The notes: a model not told the origin generated them from the letters alone. Shown: positions 8,637-17,484, counted from the first letter of the stretch. The stretch is 64,000 bases of DNA from Clostridium_AD estertheticum_D (GCF_018861295.1 NZ_JAHLDM010000027.1:1-64000), one strand, 5' to 3'. Translations and numbers: made by a program.

Positions 8637-9047
8637 CTATATGACTATACCATCACAATGGTCTACTTCATGTTGAATAATTTGAGCGATCCATCCTGAG
8701 TATTTTCCCCTTCGCTTCTTAAATTCGGAATCAAAATACTCTACTTCAATCTCTTTGAATCTATTAGTTTTTCTAACACCTATAAGTGAAAGGCATCCTT
8801 CTTCTGTTTCATATTGACCCGATTTATTTACTATCACAGGGTTAATCATCGCAGCGTTCATATCGCCCATACTGATAACAATAATTCTTTTTTTGACACC
8901 AATCATATTAGCTGCCATTCCTACACATCCTTCTTTATTTGCTTTAAGCGTATCAAGCAAATCCTGTATCACCTGAACATCTGCTTTTGTAGCAGGTTCT
9001 GATTTTTGATTAAGAAAGAATATGTCTTTCATAATTGATCTAACCAT
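8637..9047 (-). CDS. Peptide deformylase homologue, copy 1 (variant motif 1)
   Basis: 136 residues, shorter than housekeeping Def (about 150-190). Motif 2 EGCLS and motif 3 QHEVDH, which supply the metal-binding Cys and two His and the catalytic Glu, are intact. Motif 1, normally GxGLAAxQ, reads CVGMAANM, so the oxyanion-stabilising Gln is replaced by Met. The protein ends just after motif 3 (CDGIVI), without the usual C-terminal helix. It may still bind iron and act as a specialised or weak deformylase. RBS AAAGGAG. A second copy at 14997-15407 differs by about 14 bases and 5 residues. Confidence 0.85.
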   Translation of the reverse strand: MVRSIMKDIFFLNQKSEPATKADVQVIQDLLDTLKANKEGCVGMAANMIGVKKRIIVISMGDMNAAMINPVIVNKSGQYETEEGCLSLIGVRKTNRFKEIEVEYFDSEFKKRRGKYSGWIAQIIQHEVDHCDGIVI

Positions 9048-9173
9048 ATGTTATACTCCTTTATATTTATCTTTTTTATTATATCACATTTAATTGTATC
9101 TTCTTTTATCATTTTACCTATATTCCAGTATAACGATACAAGTTCATATTTTACAGAATACTATCCCCTTTCC

Positions 9174-9377
9174 TTATAACATTATAAAATAAAAACCGTA
9201 TTTAAATAAAGTAATATTAGTTTTAAAATGCTGAAGACCATTAAGCGCAGCCATTACGATGGCTGAATTTATTACAAATGTCACCACGCAAAAGGTAACA
9301 GATTTTTTTCTTGTAAGCATTGTGTGATTCAATAATGTATTCAAAAGAGCAATAGTTATTTCAAATAGTAAATCCAT
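9174..9377 (-). CDS. Short membrane protein, possibly a truncated sensor
   Basis: 67 residues from ATG at 9377, which follows GGAAGG; an ATG six codons upstream is less well placed. It has two hydrophobic segments (LLFEITIALLNTLL and CVVTFVINSAIVMAAL) separated by HTMLTRKKS. The pattern resembles the first membrane helices of an AgrC/GHKL-type sensor, cut off after residue 67, but I am not sure of this. It lies between deformylase copy 1 and a BRCT remnant, a region with other signs of rearrangement. Confidence 0.4.
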   Translation of the reverse strand: MDLLFEITIALLNTLLNHTMLTRKKSVTFCVVTFVINSAIVMAALNGLQHFKTNITLFKYGFYFIML

Positions 9378-9534
9378 AAGCGCCCTTCCTTCCATTTTCT
9401 TACTTTAGTTGATCACTTTTGTTTTCTTCAATTATTTTTTACGTTTCTCATGTACCTAAATTAGCTCACCTGCTTCATATTTACTTTCATGCTAACATTA
9501 TAATCAATTTTGGTATTAAAATATATACTACTAA

Positions 9535-9696
9535 ACATTTAATAATTATCTGATACTAGGTGACAATTCTTATTGTACTTCAATTAAAGATGGAAAAAGC
9601 TCTAAGCAAAAAAAAGCTGAAGATATGATTTTAAATGGTCTAGATATTCAAGTAATACCTGAAACTACATTTTATCAAATATTAAAGAACGAATAA
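9535..9696 (+). pseudogene. C-terminal remnant of a BRCT-domain protein
   Basis: A 53-codon open frame with no start site that reads NNYLILGDNSY, KDGKSSKQKKAE and VIPETTFYQIL. This is the end of a BRCT domain as found at the C-terminus of clostridial DnaQ-type exonuclease/BRCT proteins. The frame stops upstream at 9532, so the exonuclease part is lost. It is immediately followed by an orphan translation start at 9714. The remnant marks a breakpoint next to the two-component module. Confidence 0.6.
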
Positions 9697-9713
9697 ATTG
9701 GGAGGGTATAAGC

Positions 9714-9761
9714 TTGAGTTTAGAAAATGTAATAAAAGATATTTTTCAAGACATCATTTAG
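9714..9761 (+). other. Orphan translation start, truncated gene beginning
   Basis: A GGGAGGG site is followed at proper spacing by TTG and 14 further codons (SLENVIKDIFQD...) to TAG at 9759. It begins 17 bases after the BRCT remnant. It looks like the first codons of a gene once downstream of the exonuclease gene, now cut by the join to the histidine kinase gene, which ends at 9754. Confidence 0.4.
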
Positions 9762-10770
9762 GTAAAAATATAGAAAATTTTGACCCATCATTATTTGAAT
9801 TCACCTTAATATATCCTCCATGCTGCATTATGATTTCTCTACTTAAATAAAGTCCAATTCCTATACCTTCAGCATCTCCTATATTTCTACCTCTGTAGAA
9901 CCTTGAAAATATCTTAGGAAACTCATCCTCATTTATTCCTATTCCATTATCTTCTATATCAACCCTGCAAAAGACCTCATAGGTTTTAATTGTAATATCA
10001 ATTCTTCCACCATCTTTTGTATATTTAACTCCATTTTCTAAGATATTGAATATTGCTTCTGATAACCAATTTTTATCATGATTAATAATAATTTTATCTA
10101 CTTCATTTAAGCCAATAAGTATATGTTTATTTCTAGCTTTTTTCTGAACTTCGCATAAAGCTAATAAAACTGTTTCGTTTAATGAATCTTTTTCTAATTT
10201 CAATCCAATAACTCCACTTTCAAGCCTTGACATTTTTATCATACTTTCAACTAAAAATGTTAGCTTATTTAATGAAAATAAAACTATAGTATTAAACTCT
10301 TTTCTTTCGTCTTCTTTTAAATTATCATCCTGTAAAAACTCACTATACATTTTTATATTGCTTAATGGAGTTTTTAGTTGATGGGCAATATCTGAAATCA
10401 AAGATTTTATTTCATTTTTTTCTTCTTCTATTTCCTTATTTTGAGATATTAATAAATTAGTTAATTTTGTAGTTTGGCTTTGTAGTTTTGAAAAAATTGT
10501 ATCTTCCGTTGTTAAAAAAACTTCTTCACTTTCCATATGACTAATTGTTTCTAGCATATCTGAAAGCTCTTCTAAAATAGATGTCATGTAGTTTTTAAAT
10601 AATATATCATAAAGAAAAATAAAGCTTATTATTCCTAAAGAAAATATTGCTGTTATAATTGTTATCTGTATATTTAATGTTTTAAAATAAATTGTTGTAT
10701 TAAATAAGAAACAAAATAATATAATAGAAGTTTTATAAATTAACATTTTCAAGTTATAGTTTGTCTTCAT
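9754..10770 (-). CDS. Sensor histidine kinase
   Basis: 338 residues. Two membrane helices at the N-terminus (residues about 12-27 and 35-56) with almost no extracellular loop, so sensing is within the membrane or through a partner. The H-box is SDIAHQLKTPLSN. The ATPase has the N-box (NILENGVKYT), a G1 box DNGIGINEDEF and a G2 region GIGIGLYLSREI. A small loop and an adjacent ABC transporter are the layout of Bce/VirS-type peptide sensors, where the transporter does the sensing. Overlaps the response regulator stop; ATG at 10770 follows GGGGAG. Confidence 0.88.
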   Translation of the reverse strand: MKTNYNLKMLIYKTSIILFCFLFNTTIYFKTLNIQITIITAIFSLGIISFIFLYDILFKNYMTSILEELSDMLETISHMESEEVFLTTEDTIFSKLQSQTTKLTNLLISQNKEIEEEKNEIKSLISDIAHQLKTPLSNIKMYSEFLQDDNLKEDERKEFNTIVLFSLNKLTFLVESMIKMSRLESGVIGLKLEKDSLNETVLLALCEVQKKARNKHILIGLNEVDKIIINHDKNWLSEAIFNILENGVKYTKDGGRIDITIKTYEVFCRVDIEDNGIGINEDEFPKIFSRFYRGRNIGDAEGIGIGLYLSREIIMQHGGYIKVNSNNDGSKFSIFLPK

Positions 10771-10772
10771 CA

Positions 10773-11447
10773 CTACTCCCCAAAGGTATATCCAATACCA
10801 AACACTGTAATTATATATTCTGGTTTTTTAGAATCCTTTTCTATCTTTTTTCTAAGTCTTCTTATATTAACACTTAAAGTATTTTCGTCTACAAAATTAC
10901 CGTTACTATCCCATACCTTATCTAAAAGCCTATCCTTTGTAATTACCTTACCTTTATTTTTAGCTAGTATTTCTAATAACTTATATTCAGTAACTGTTAA
11001 GTTAACTTCTTTGCCTTCTATTGTTACTAATATTCTATCAAAATCTATTATTAAATTATTGCAATCAAACTTATTTTTATTTGCTGGCTTATTTCTCTTT
11101 AAAATAGCATTTATTTTATACTTTAAGACTTCAATAGAAAATGGTTTTGCTAAATAATCATCTGCTCCAACTTCAAAGCCTTTCACCGTATCCTCTTCTG
11201 TATCATTTGCTGTAAAGAAAACTATAGGAAAATCTATTTTTTCTCTAATTTCTTTGCAAAAATCAAGTCCATTTCCATCAGGAAGATTTATATCTAAAAG
11301 AAGAAAATCTATTTTACTATTTAGCATTTCGTTCTTTCCTTCTAGTATTGAATATGCTGAAATAACCTCATACCCTTCTTTTTTAAGAGCAAATGCAACT
11401 CCCTTATTAAGATTTTTATCATCTTCAACAATTAATATCCTACTCAC
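10773..11447 (-). CDS. OmpR-family response regulator
   Basis: 224 residues. Receiver domain with acidic pocket (VEDDKN), phospho-acceptor Asp in FLLLDINLPDGNG near residue 53, Thr in VFFTAND and Lys in YLAKPF. The winged-helix output domain ends NIRRLRKKIEKDSKKP and VFGIGYTFGE. It should be phosphorylated by the kinase encoded next. It lies 66 bases past the permease gene, where a promoter-like pair overlaps a hairpin. It probably controls the transporter operon, but no operator was identified. Confidence 0.9.
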   Translation of the reverse strand: MSRILIVEDDKNLNKGVAFALKKEGYEVISAYSILEGKNEMLNSKIDFLLLDINLPDGNGLDFCKEIREKIDFPIVFFTANDTEEDTVKGFEVGADDYLAKPFSIEVLKYKINAILKRNKPANKNKFDCNNLIIDFDRILVTIEGKEVNLTVTEYKLLEILAKNKGKVITKDRLLDKVWDSNGNFVDENTLSVNIRRLRKKIEKDSKKPEYIITVFGIGYTFGE

Positions 11448-11465
11448 TTTACCACCCCTGTATTT

Positions 11466-11505
11466 ATTATACCCAAAAGTGGCATATTTTCAATAACATG
11501 CCACT
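11466..11505 (-). promoter_or_regulatory. Hairpin with overlapping promoter-like sequence before the response regulator
   Basis: A perfect 8-base inverted repeat (AGTGGCAT at 11478-11485, ATGCCACT at 11498-11505) lies in the gap between permease and regulator. On the minus strand TTGAAA (11493-11488) and TATAAT (11471-11466) are 16 bases apart. The hairpin is followed by only four T residues. It could be a leaky terminator plus an internal promoter that gives the two-component genes their own expression. Confidence 0.45.
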
Positions 11506-11513
11506 AAGTAAGG

Positions 11514-14021
11514 TTATTCTATTCCTCTAATTCTTTCCGTTACACTCTTCTTTGTAGAATTAGTAAATAAAATAGCTGGTGTAATTAAACATACTATAAA
11601 AATAACTATTATTACTGATATTATTTCTATTGCTGGGACGGTAGATACAGCATAGTCTGCAATTTCTCTGGTTAAAGTCCCAACTCCATAAATAACAGCC
11701 ATTCCTACTGTTAATATTAAGATAGTAGTTATTCCTGCATAATAAAGCCCCTCAAAGGTAAGCATCTTCTTGATTTGCTTTTTAGTCATTCCAATGCTCT
11801 CCATAATTGCAAGCTCTTTTAATCTTACATTTACTCCTGTTATCATTATATTTATGAAATTGAGTATTCCAATTAATATTAGTATTATGGAAATACCTCC
11901 ACCTAAAACACTCATTACTAATTGAGATTTATTGAACTCTTCTGTTTTTTCACTTTTTGATTCAAACCAGAGGCCACGTTCACTACTCATTTTCTTTAAT
12001 TCCATATTTATTTTCGGTTCATACTTTTTCTCTCCATCAATATATAAAATATAATTATTTGTAGCCTCATCAAGCTTTTCTAAAGCTGATGTACTCATAT
12101 AAATAGTTGGAAGTCCAAGAGATGCTGGTAATCCTGGAGGTAAGAACTCTGTGTTATCTTTGAAAATTTGAACTGGATAGGTTTCTTCTTTTCCAGTCTT
12201 AGTATTTTTAATAGTTAAGTCACCCTTAATATTTTTATAGTTATCTCCATACGACCAAGATTCGATTAATATTAGTTCTCCTTTTTTAAAAGCTTCAATA
12301 TCAAATTTTTCTTTAGCTTCCTTATGAATTCTTTCTATTAAATTATCATCTATTCCAATAATAGAACTAGAAAGTAAGCTTGGATTCTTTTTAGTAGATT
12401 TTAAAAATCCCTTTAATTGTGCTTCTGATTGACCAAGTCTTTTATAGACTTCATTAAATGCTGGTAATAATACGTCATCATTCATTTCTAATTGTAAAAA
12501 GGATGTCTTTGTTCCATAGACTGTATTTACACCTTTAACAGATTTTATTTTTTCTATAAAAGTATCATCTATCTTCCCTTTTTCAGCCTTTATATTTTGT
12601 ATTGTAAAATCCTGTTTAACATATTTGTTTATATAATTTTCTACCTTCACACTACCTAAAAAGGTACTTACACTTAGAAATGTTATAATCCCCATAAATA
12701 ATGATAAGAACACTATTATAGCCCTTTTCTTTTCTCTAAAAATGTTATACCAAGCCATTTTATATAGTTTCCCACCATTAGTAGTTTTTCTCTCCTTCTT
12801 CTTTTTAATATTAGCTCCTGTATATCTAAGTGCCTCTGCTTCCGATATATTACCTGCTATTTTAGCTGGTTTTCTGCAACTTAATATAACTGTTAATAAA
12901 GAAAATAAAGCTGCTGCTAAAAATATAAAAGGATTAAATGAAACATCGGTTGGCATTGCTCCTGCCTCTGCTCCCGAAAATAATATTCTCATTGCCATTG
13001 GAACAATTCCAAAAGAAACTATTGCTCCTAAAACAAGACCTATTGGAATTCCCATTAAAGAAAGCCTTAAAGCTTGCCCTTTCACTATTTTTTTAATTTG
13101 TTTAGGTGATGCTCCTATAGTTTTTAGTAAGCCATAGAAATTTATGTCCTTATTAACAGCTATATATAAAACGTTGTAAATAAGAAGATATCCACTAAGA
13201 ACTATAAATAATACTATCATTATAGCAACTCCAGCTGTTGCAATTGCTGTGTCCGATAAACTATCTGTTATATCATAATTAAAAGAAAACTCTTGCTGAC
13301 CAATTAATTTAACTTCTTTTCCTAATATTTTTGGTGCTGCATCTTTACTGCTTTCTTTTAAAGTAATAAGCAGGTTTCCATCTTTTTCTAAAGATAGTCC
13401 ATTTTCCTTTATAAAATTTTCTGAAACCAATAAGTAACCAGTATCTTGAACTATGTCATAAGTTGTATATATTCCACTTAATATAAATTCTTTATTTACT
13501 ACTTTTCCATCTATTTGGGCTGGAACTTCTATTTTATCCCCTATCTTAGCATCACTTTTCCCTAAAAACTCTAAGGCCTTTCTTGATGCCATAACCTCAC
13601 TTTCTTCTGTTGGATATTTACCTTTAATATTGCTTATAGCTGGTTTGCTTTGCTTTTCAAAATTATCTAAACTGCTATTCTTTATAATAATCTTTGTTCT
13701 GTTTTTAGTTAAACTATCTAAGTCAACTCTTCCAGCACTAATTTCATAGCCAATATCTGTAGCTAAATCTAAATCTTTAATTTTATTTATTTGAGTCTCA
13801 GTTGGTTTTCCTAAAGCTACACTAGCTGTGGTTCCTTGGATTCTTAAATTCATAGTTTTATAATTCTTAATAAAACTAATACCTATACTAAATACAGAGG
13901 AAATCATAAATGTTGTTAGAATAATTGCAAGTATTGCAAATATATTTCTAATTTTATTAGTTTTTAAAGAACGGTTAGTTATTCTTTTAATAACTTCCTT
14001 ATTATTATTTTCAAACTTCAT
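11514..14021 (-). CDS. FtsX-like ABC transporter permease (two FtsX domains)
   Basis: 835 residues. The N-terminal helix (residues about 25-50) is followed by a large extracytoplasmic domain, three helices (about 265-390), a second helix near 435, a second extracytoplasmic domain, and three C-terminal helices ending ILFTNSTKKSVTERIRGIE. Both halves carry FtsX signatures (LLKTIGASPKQIKKI and IMESIGMTKKQIKKM). This is the double-FtsX permease of MacB/LolE-like, VirABC-type exporters that act on antimicrobial peptides or lipids. It works with the LolD-like ATPase just upstream (TAATG overlap). Confidence 0.88.
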   Translation of the reverse strand: MKFENNNKEVIKRITNRSLKTNKIRNIFAILAIILTTFMISSVFSIGISFIKNYKTMNLRIQGTTASVALGKPTETQINKIKDLDLATDIGYEISAGRVDLDSLTKNRTKIIIKNSSLDNFEKQSKPAISNIKGKYPTEESEVMASRKALEFLGKSDAKIGDKIEVPAQIDGKVVNKEFILSGIYTTYDIVQDTGYLLVSENFIKENGLSLEKDGNLLITLKESSKDAAPKILGKEVKLIGQQEFSFNYDITDSLSDTAIATAGVAIMIVLFIVLSGYLLIYNVLYIAVNKDINFYGLLKTIGASPKQIKKIVKGQALRLSLMGIPIGLVLGAIVSFGIVPMAMRILFSGAEAGAMPTDVSFNPFIFLAAALFSLLTVILSCRKPAKIAGNISEAEALRYTGANIKKKKERKTTNGGKLYKMAWYNIFREKKRAIIVFLSLFMGIITFLSVSTFLGSVKVENYINKYVKQDFTIQNIKAEKGKIDDTFIEKIKSVKGVNTVYGTKTSFLQLEMNDDVLLPAFNEVYKRLGQSEAQLKGFLKSTKKNPSLLSSSIIGIDDNLIERIHKEAKEKFDIEAFKKGELILIESWSYGDNYKNIKGDLTIKNTKTGKEETYPVQIFKDNTEFLPPGLPASLGLPTIYMSTSALEKLDEATNNYILYIDGEKKYEPKINMELKKMSSERGLWFESKSEKTEEFNKSQLVMSVLGGGISIILILIGILNFINIMITGVNVRLKELAIMESIGMTKKQIKKMLTFEGLYYAGITTILILTVGMAVIYGVGTLTREIADYAVSTVPAIEIISVIIVIFIVCLITPAILFTNSTKKSVTERIRGIE

Positions 14022-14701
14022 TATTTTTCACCACCTATAACTGTAACCTTTCCATCTTCGATTCTTATTATCTTATCTGCAAGCTGAGCTATTTCTTCAT
14101 TGTGAGTAATCATAACCATAGTTTGATTGAATTTTTTACTAGTTGTTTTTAATAAACCTATTACATCCATACTAGTTTTACTATCTAGATTTCCCGTTGG
14201 TTCATCTGCTAAAATCAAACTAGGTTTTGTAGCTAATGCCCTTGCTATTGCTACTCTTTGTTGTTGACCTCCTGAAAGATTATTAGGCATACTATTTAGC
14301 TTTTCTTTTAAGCCTAAAGTGTTAATTACTGAATCAACATACTCTTTATCTACCTTGACTCCATCTAGCTCTATTGGTAAAACTATATTTTCATAAACAT
14401 TTAATATAGGAACAAGGTTATAGTTTTGAAATATAAATCCTATATTTCTTCTTCTAAAAATAGTTAGTTCTTCATCATTCATATTGCCAATATTTTTATT
14501 TGATATAATTGTTTCTCCACTAGTTGGCTTGTCAAGTCCACCTAACATATTTAAAAGAGTTGATTTTCCACTTCCTGAAGTACCTATTATGGCAACAAAC
14601 TCCCCTTCGTTTACTTCAATGCTAACATTATCTAAGGCCTTAACTATAGTTGGCTCTTGACCGTATAATTTCACTAATTTTTCCGTTTTTAAAATACTCA
14701 T
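14021..14701 (-). CDS. ABC transporter ATP-binding protein (LolD/MacB type)
   Basis: 226 residues. Walker A is GTSGSGKSTLLNMLGGLD, Q-loop FIFQNYNLVP, signature LSGGQQQRVAIARAL, Walker B LILADEPTGNLD, H-loop MVMITHNEE. It is typical of ATPases that drive FtsX permeases. First gene of the four-gene operon ATPase-permease-regulator-kinase. The upstream 295 bases (14702-14996) contain no gene and should hold the main promoter. Confidence 0.92.
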   Translation of the reverse strand: MSILKTEKLVKLYGQEPTIVKALDNVSIEVNEGEFVAIIGTSGSGKSTLLNMLGGLDKPTSGETIISNKNIGNMNDEELTIFRRRNIGFIFQNYNLVPILNVYENIVLPIELDGVKVDKEYVDSVINTLGLKEKLNSMPNNLSGGQQQRVAIARALATKPSLILADEPTGNLDSKTSMDVIGLLKTTSKKFNQTMVMITHNEEIAQLADKIIRIEDGKVTVIGGEK

Positions 14702-14996
14702 ATCTTCACCCCAAAATTTATTTTATTTGCTATACTTTATATTTTACCAATAACTTCTTACAATCTTCTGACATAACTAAAGCAAAAAATATAACCGCCT
14801 GTAAGCAGCTATTTAAGCACCCTAAAGACGGTCGTTGATATGTATGTGTGTTACATGCTAAGCTTTTCTAACTATATCACTGTTCATTGAGAGATCTATA
14901 TTATACAGTACTAAAAGTAAAATGTTTTTATCTTCAATCATAATCATTTTCTTTAATTGCTGTGATTCCACCTTGAACAGCTCTCTTACCTTTTTT

Positions 14997-15407
14997 CTAT
15001 ATGACTATACCATCACAATGGTCTACTTCATGTTGAATAATTTGAGCAATCCATCCTGAGTATTTTCCCCTTCGCTTCTTAAATTCCGAATCAAAATACT
15101 CTACTTCTATCTCTTTGAATCTATTAGTTTTTCTAACACCTATAAGTGAAAGACATCCTTCTTCTGTCTCATATTGACCCGATTTATTCACTATCACAGG
15201 GTTAATCATCGGAACGTTTATATCTCCCATACTGATCACAATAATTCTTTTTTTGACACCAATCATATTAGCTGCCATTCCTACACAGCCTTCTTTATTT
15301 GCTTTAAGCGTATCAAGCAAATCCTGTATCACCTGAACATCTGCTTTTGTAGCAAGTCCTGATTTTTGATTAAGAAAGAATATGTCTTTCATAATTGATC
15401 TAACCAT
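14997..15407 (-). CDS. Peptide deformylase homologue, copy 2
   Basis: 136 residues, nearly identical to the copy at 8637-9047. By eye I count about 14 base differences in 411 and five residue changes (two near residue 17 and three near residue 75). Motifs EGCLS and QHEVDH are intact and motif 1 again reads CVGMAANM with Met for Gln. The similarity also covers short flanks on both sides (RBS region and the first bases after the stop). Same orientation as copy 1, so the two are direct repeats around the 5.9 kb transporter/two-component module. Confidence 0.85.
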   Translation of the reverse strand: MVRSIMKDIFFLNQKSGLATKADVQVIQDLLDTLKANKEGCVGMAANMIGVKKRIIVISMGDINVPMINPVIVNKSGQYETEEGCLSLIGVRKTNRFKEIEVEYFDSEFKKRRGKYSGWIAQIIQHEVDHCDGIVI

Positions 15408-15457
15408 ATGTTATGCTCCTTTAATATTTTCATTTTATTATGTTCTGTTCTAAACAT

Positions 15458-15712
15458 TCATTCCTTATAACGAAGTCCATCGCTAACGATAGATATCAAT
15501 TTATTGAATCGGCTGATATCCAGATCACCTTTGCGTTGATCTATAGCCTGCAGAAGGCCCATCATAAGAGTAATAATATCATTTATACCTATTCTTCACG
15601 TACTGCCTTGGATTGCTGTGCCTTGGCAAGAAGATTGGCAATGCCTACCCCTGCTTTGTGTGCAATTTCACCAATTGGATAAACAAATGATGTTCCATAT
15701 TCGAATATTTTA
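15458..15712 (-). pseudogene. Chimeric gene debris between deformylase copy 2 and the glycosidase
   Basis: The minus strand reads FEYGTSFVYPIG, close to the alpha-galactosidase text QYGTSYVYPIA found at 19.1 kb. It then continues as unrelated sequence (IAHKAGVGIANLLAKAQQ) to a stop, and after a one-base shift as MMGLLQAIDQRKGDLDISRF to a stop at 15458. No start site is present. It looks like a scrap of a GH36 gene joined to the broken tail of another gene that I do not recognise. Confidence 0.4.
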
Positions 15713-15751
15713 AAAAAGAGGTTGTAGCAAAACCTAAGTTTTGTTACAACC
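15709..15751 (-). terminator. Terminator of the secreted glycosidase gene
   Basis: Arms 15720-15733 and 15738-15751 (GGTTGTAGCAAAAC and GTTTTGTTACAACC) pair over 14 bases with one wobble around a CTAA loop. On the minus strand CTCTTTTTTAAAA follows. It lies 39 bases past the stop of the glycosidase gene. Confidence 0.88.
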
Positions 15752-15789
15752 CCCTAGAGTACCACCTTAAATTCAATTGTGCCCGAGCA

Positions 15790-17484
15790 TTAATCAATGA
15801 CAATTCTATCAATATCAGGTGCATATGTCGCGGAACCATTGTCTAATTTTATGATATTATTCCCGGCATTCAAGTTAACATTCGTTGTTACCGAAGCTAC
15901 ACTTGTCCAATCGCCAGTGCCGGTACATGGAACCCCTGAAAATGTGCCACTGTTCGGAGTCACATATATAATACGTGTATCCGATGAAACATAGTAAATG
16001 GTCATCGAATGAGTACCTGCAGTTGCAACATTGACATTATTTATTACTACTGTTCCGTTGCTCGTTCCAGTTCCACCCAGATATCCAACACATTTTCCGC
16101 CTGAACAAGCATTTACACTTTGTATATTCGCTCCATTGGAAAGCGTTCCATTTTCAGCTTCATAGCTTGTACTGATGCCACTACCTGAAGCCGGAGTAAT
16201 GTATATACGGTATCCAGAACTAGCATTACATCCTGTCATTGCTACGGTAATCTGACCGTTAGATACGGCGTAGTTTGAGGTTGATACTGTGGTTGTTCTT
16301 CTACATACAGTATCCTTGCTTGTCCAGTCAACCTTTTCAACCCTAACCGATGCAGTAGATCCGATAAAAGAAGGTATATTTTTGATTGTTGTATTTACAG
16401 TACCACTATTCGATCCACCCAAAACACAGCTTATATATTTGGCACCCGAATCCACGCAAGCAGCACCATCTATATTTGCACTTGCATCATTTGGAACTGA
16501 GACACTGACCATGTTGCCCGTCATCGAGCCATACCAATTCATAAAATACCAGCCTGCACCCTTTGCAGTATCAGTTGCAAGAAGGCTTCCCAATCTTTGA
16601 TAAGCTGTGAACCACCAAGTTATACATGCACTGTCTACCTTATAACGCTCGAATTTCCCAATAAATTCCCCAAGCGATCCAGGTTGCCCTTCAAGGTTAT
16701 GGTCAGCATCACAGTACTCGTTTATGCTAATAGGCAATGCGCTTATTCCAATAGAAGTTTCCAATGCCCTATAGTCTTTCAAATTATTTGCTACAGACCC
16801 GATTCCACTAAGCTCATGCCAGCTAATTATATCGGGAATACAGTTGTTTGATTTACAATAGCTCAAAAACGTACTCATCCTATTATGATTGTAATAACTA
16901 TAGCAAGGACCTACAATTTTATAACCGGAAGCATTTGTACGGATAGCACTGTAAGTTTGCTTCCACAATGTGCTATTGAATTCTCCATTGCTGCTATTCC
17001 ATGTGCCATCAGGTTCGTTCCATGGTTCAATCCCATAATAATTGGAGTAACCGGATGCTTTCATGTCGGTTATAAAAGAATTCACCTGGCTGAGCCAGCT
17101 TGTCATACCTGGCCATGTGTATGGCCACCCTGGTAACATATCCGCCAAATCAACAGAAACCTTGGCGCCAGGAACTGAGCTAAGCCTTCCCGCAACAGGT
17201 ATTGCAGCACCAAATGGATGCTGGTTGCCAGAGCCCCCCCGAGCCGGATTCCTCATTACATATGGATGAATCGGAGTTATGAGACCCGCAACATCAGCTG
17301 GTTTGGTTTCAGTCATTCCATAAAGTGAACCGCTTGCGCAATGAGTTACACCCCTTAACGTACTTCCGCAATCTACAGTTATGGCGTCTGCCGCAAATAC
17401 TGGTGTCAAATGGAAAACATTTGCAAGTGTAATTGAAAAAACCAATAACATCGTACAATATTTTTTAGAATTTCTTTTCAACAT
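15790..17484 (-). CDS. Secreted clan GH-A glycoside hydrolase with C-terminal CBM35-like module
   Basis: 564 residues. A signal peptide (basic MLKRNSKKYC, hydrophobic core, cut near AFA/VFAAD at about 31) directs export. The TIM-barrel has GIEPWNEPD with the likely acid/base Glu157 and PISINEYCD with the likely nucleophile Glu256, the clan GH-A arrangement seen in GH39, GH5 and GH30. From about residue 430, YEAENGTLSNGANIQ and later GYLGG and DIDRIVID match CBM35/CBM6-type sugar-binding modules. The exact GH family and substrate cannot be fixed by reading. RBS AGGAGG. Base composition is visibly richer in G+C than the neighbours, which suggests transfer. Divergent from the AraC gene. Confidence 0.8.
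   Translation of the reverse strand: MLKRNSKKYCTMLLVFSITLANVFHLTPVFAADAITVDCGSTLRGVTHCASGSLYGMTETKPADVAGLITPIHPYVMRNPARGGSGNQHPFGAAIPVAGRLSSVPGAKVSVDLADMLPGWPYTWPGMTSWLSQVNSFITDMKASGYSNYYGIEPWNEPDGTWNSSNGEFNSTLWKQTYSAIRTNASGYKIVGPCYSYYNHNRMSTFLSYCKSNNCIPDIISWHELSGIGSVANNLKDYRALETSIGISALPISINEYCDADHNLEGQPGSLGEFIGKFERYKVDSACITWWFTAYQRLGSLLATDTAKGAGWYFMNWYGSMTGNMVSVSVPNDASANIDGAACVDSGAKYISCVLGGSNSGTVNTTIKNIPSFIGSTASVRVEKVDWTSKDTVCRRTTTVSTSNYAVSNGQITVAMTGCNASSGYRIYITPASGSGISTSYEAENGTLSNGANIQSVNACSGGKCVGYLGGTGTSNGTVVINNVNVATAGTHSMTIYYVSSDTRIIYVTPNSGTFSGVPCTGTGDWTSVASVTTNVNLNAGNNIIKLDNGSATYAPDIDRIVID

Noticed and set aside
9174..9377. Considered as an intact small membrane sensor or holin
   Set aside because: The two helices end abruptly and the text looks like the start of a longer sensor; kept only as a low-confidence possible truncation.
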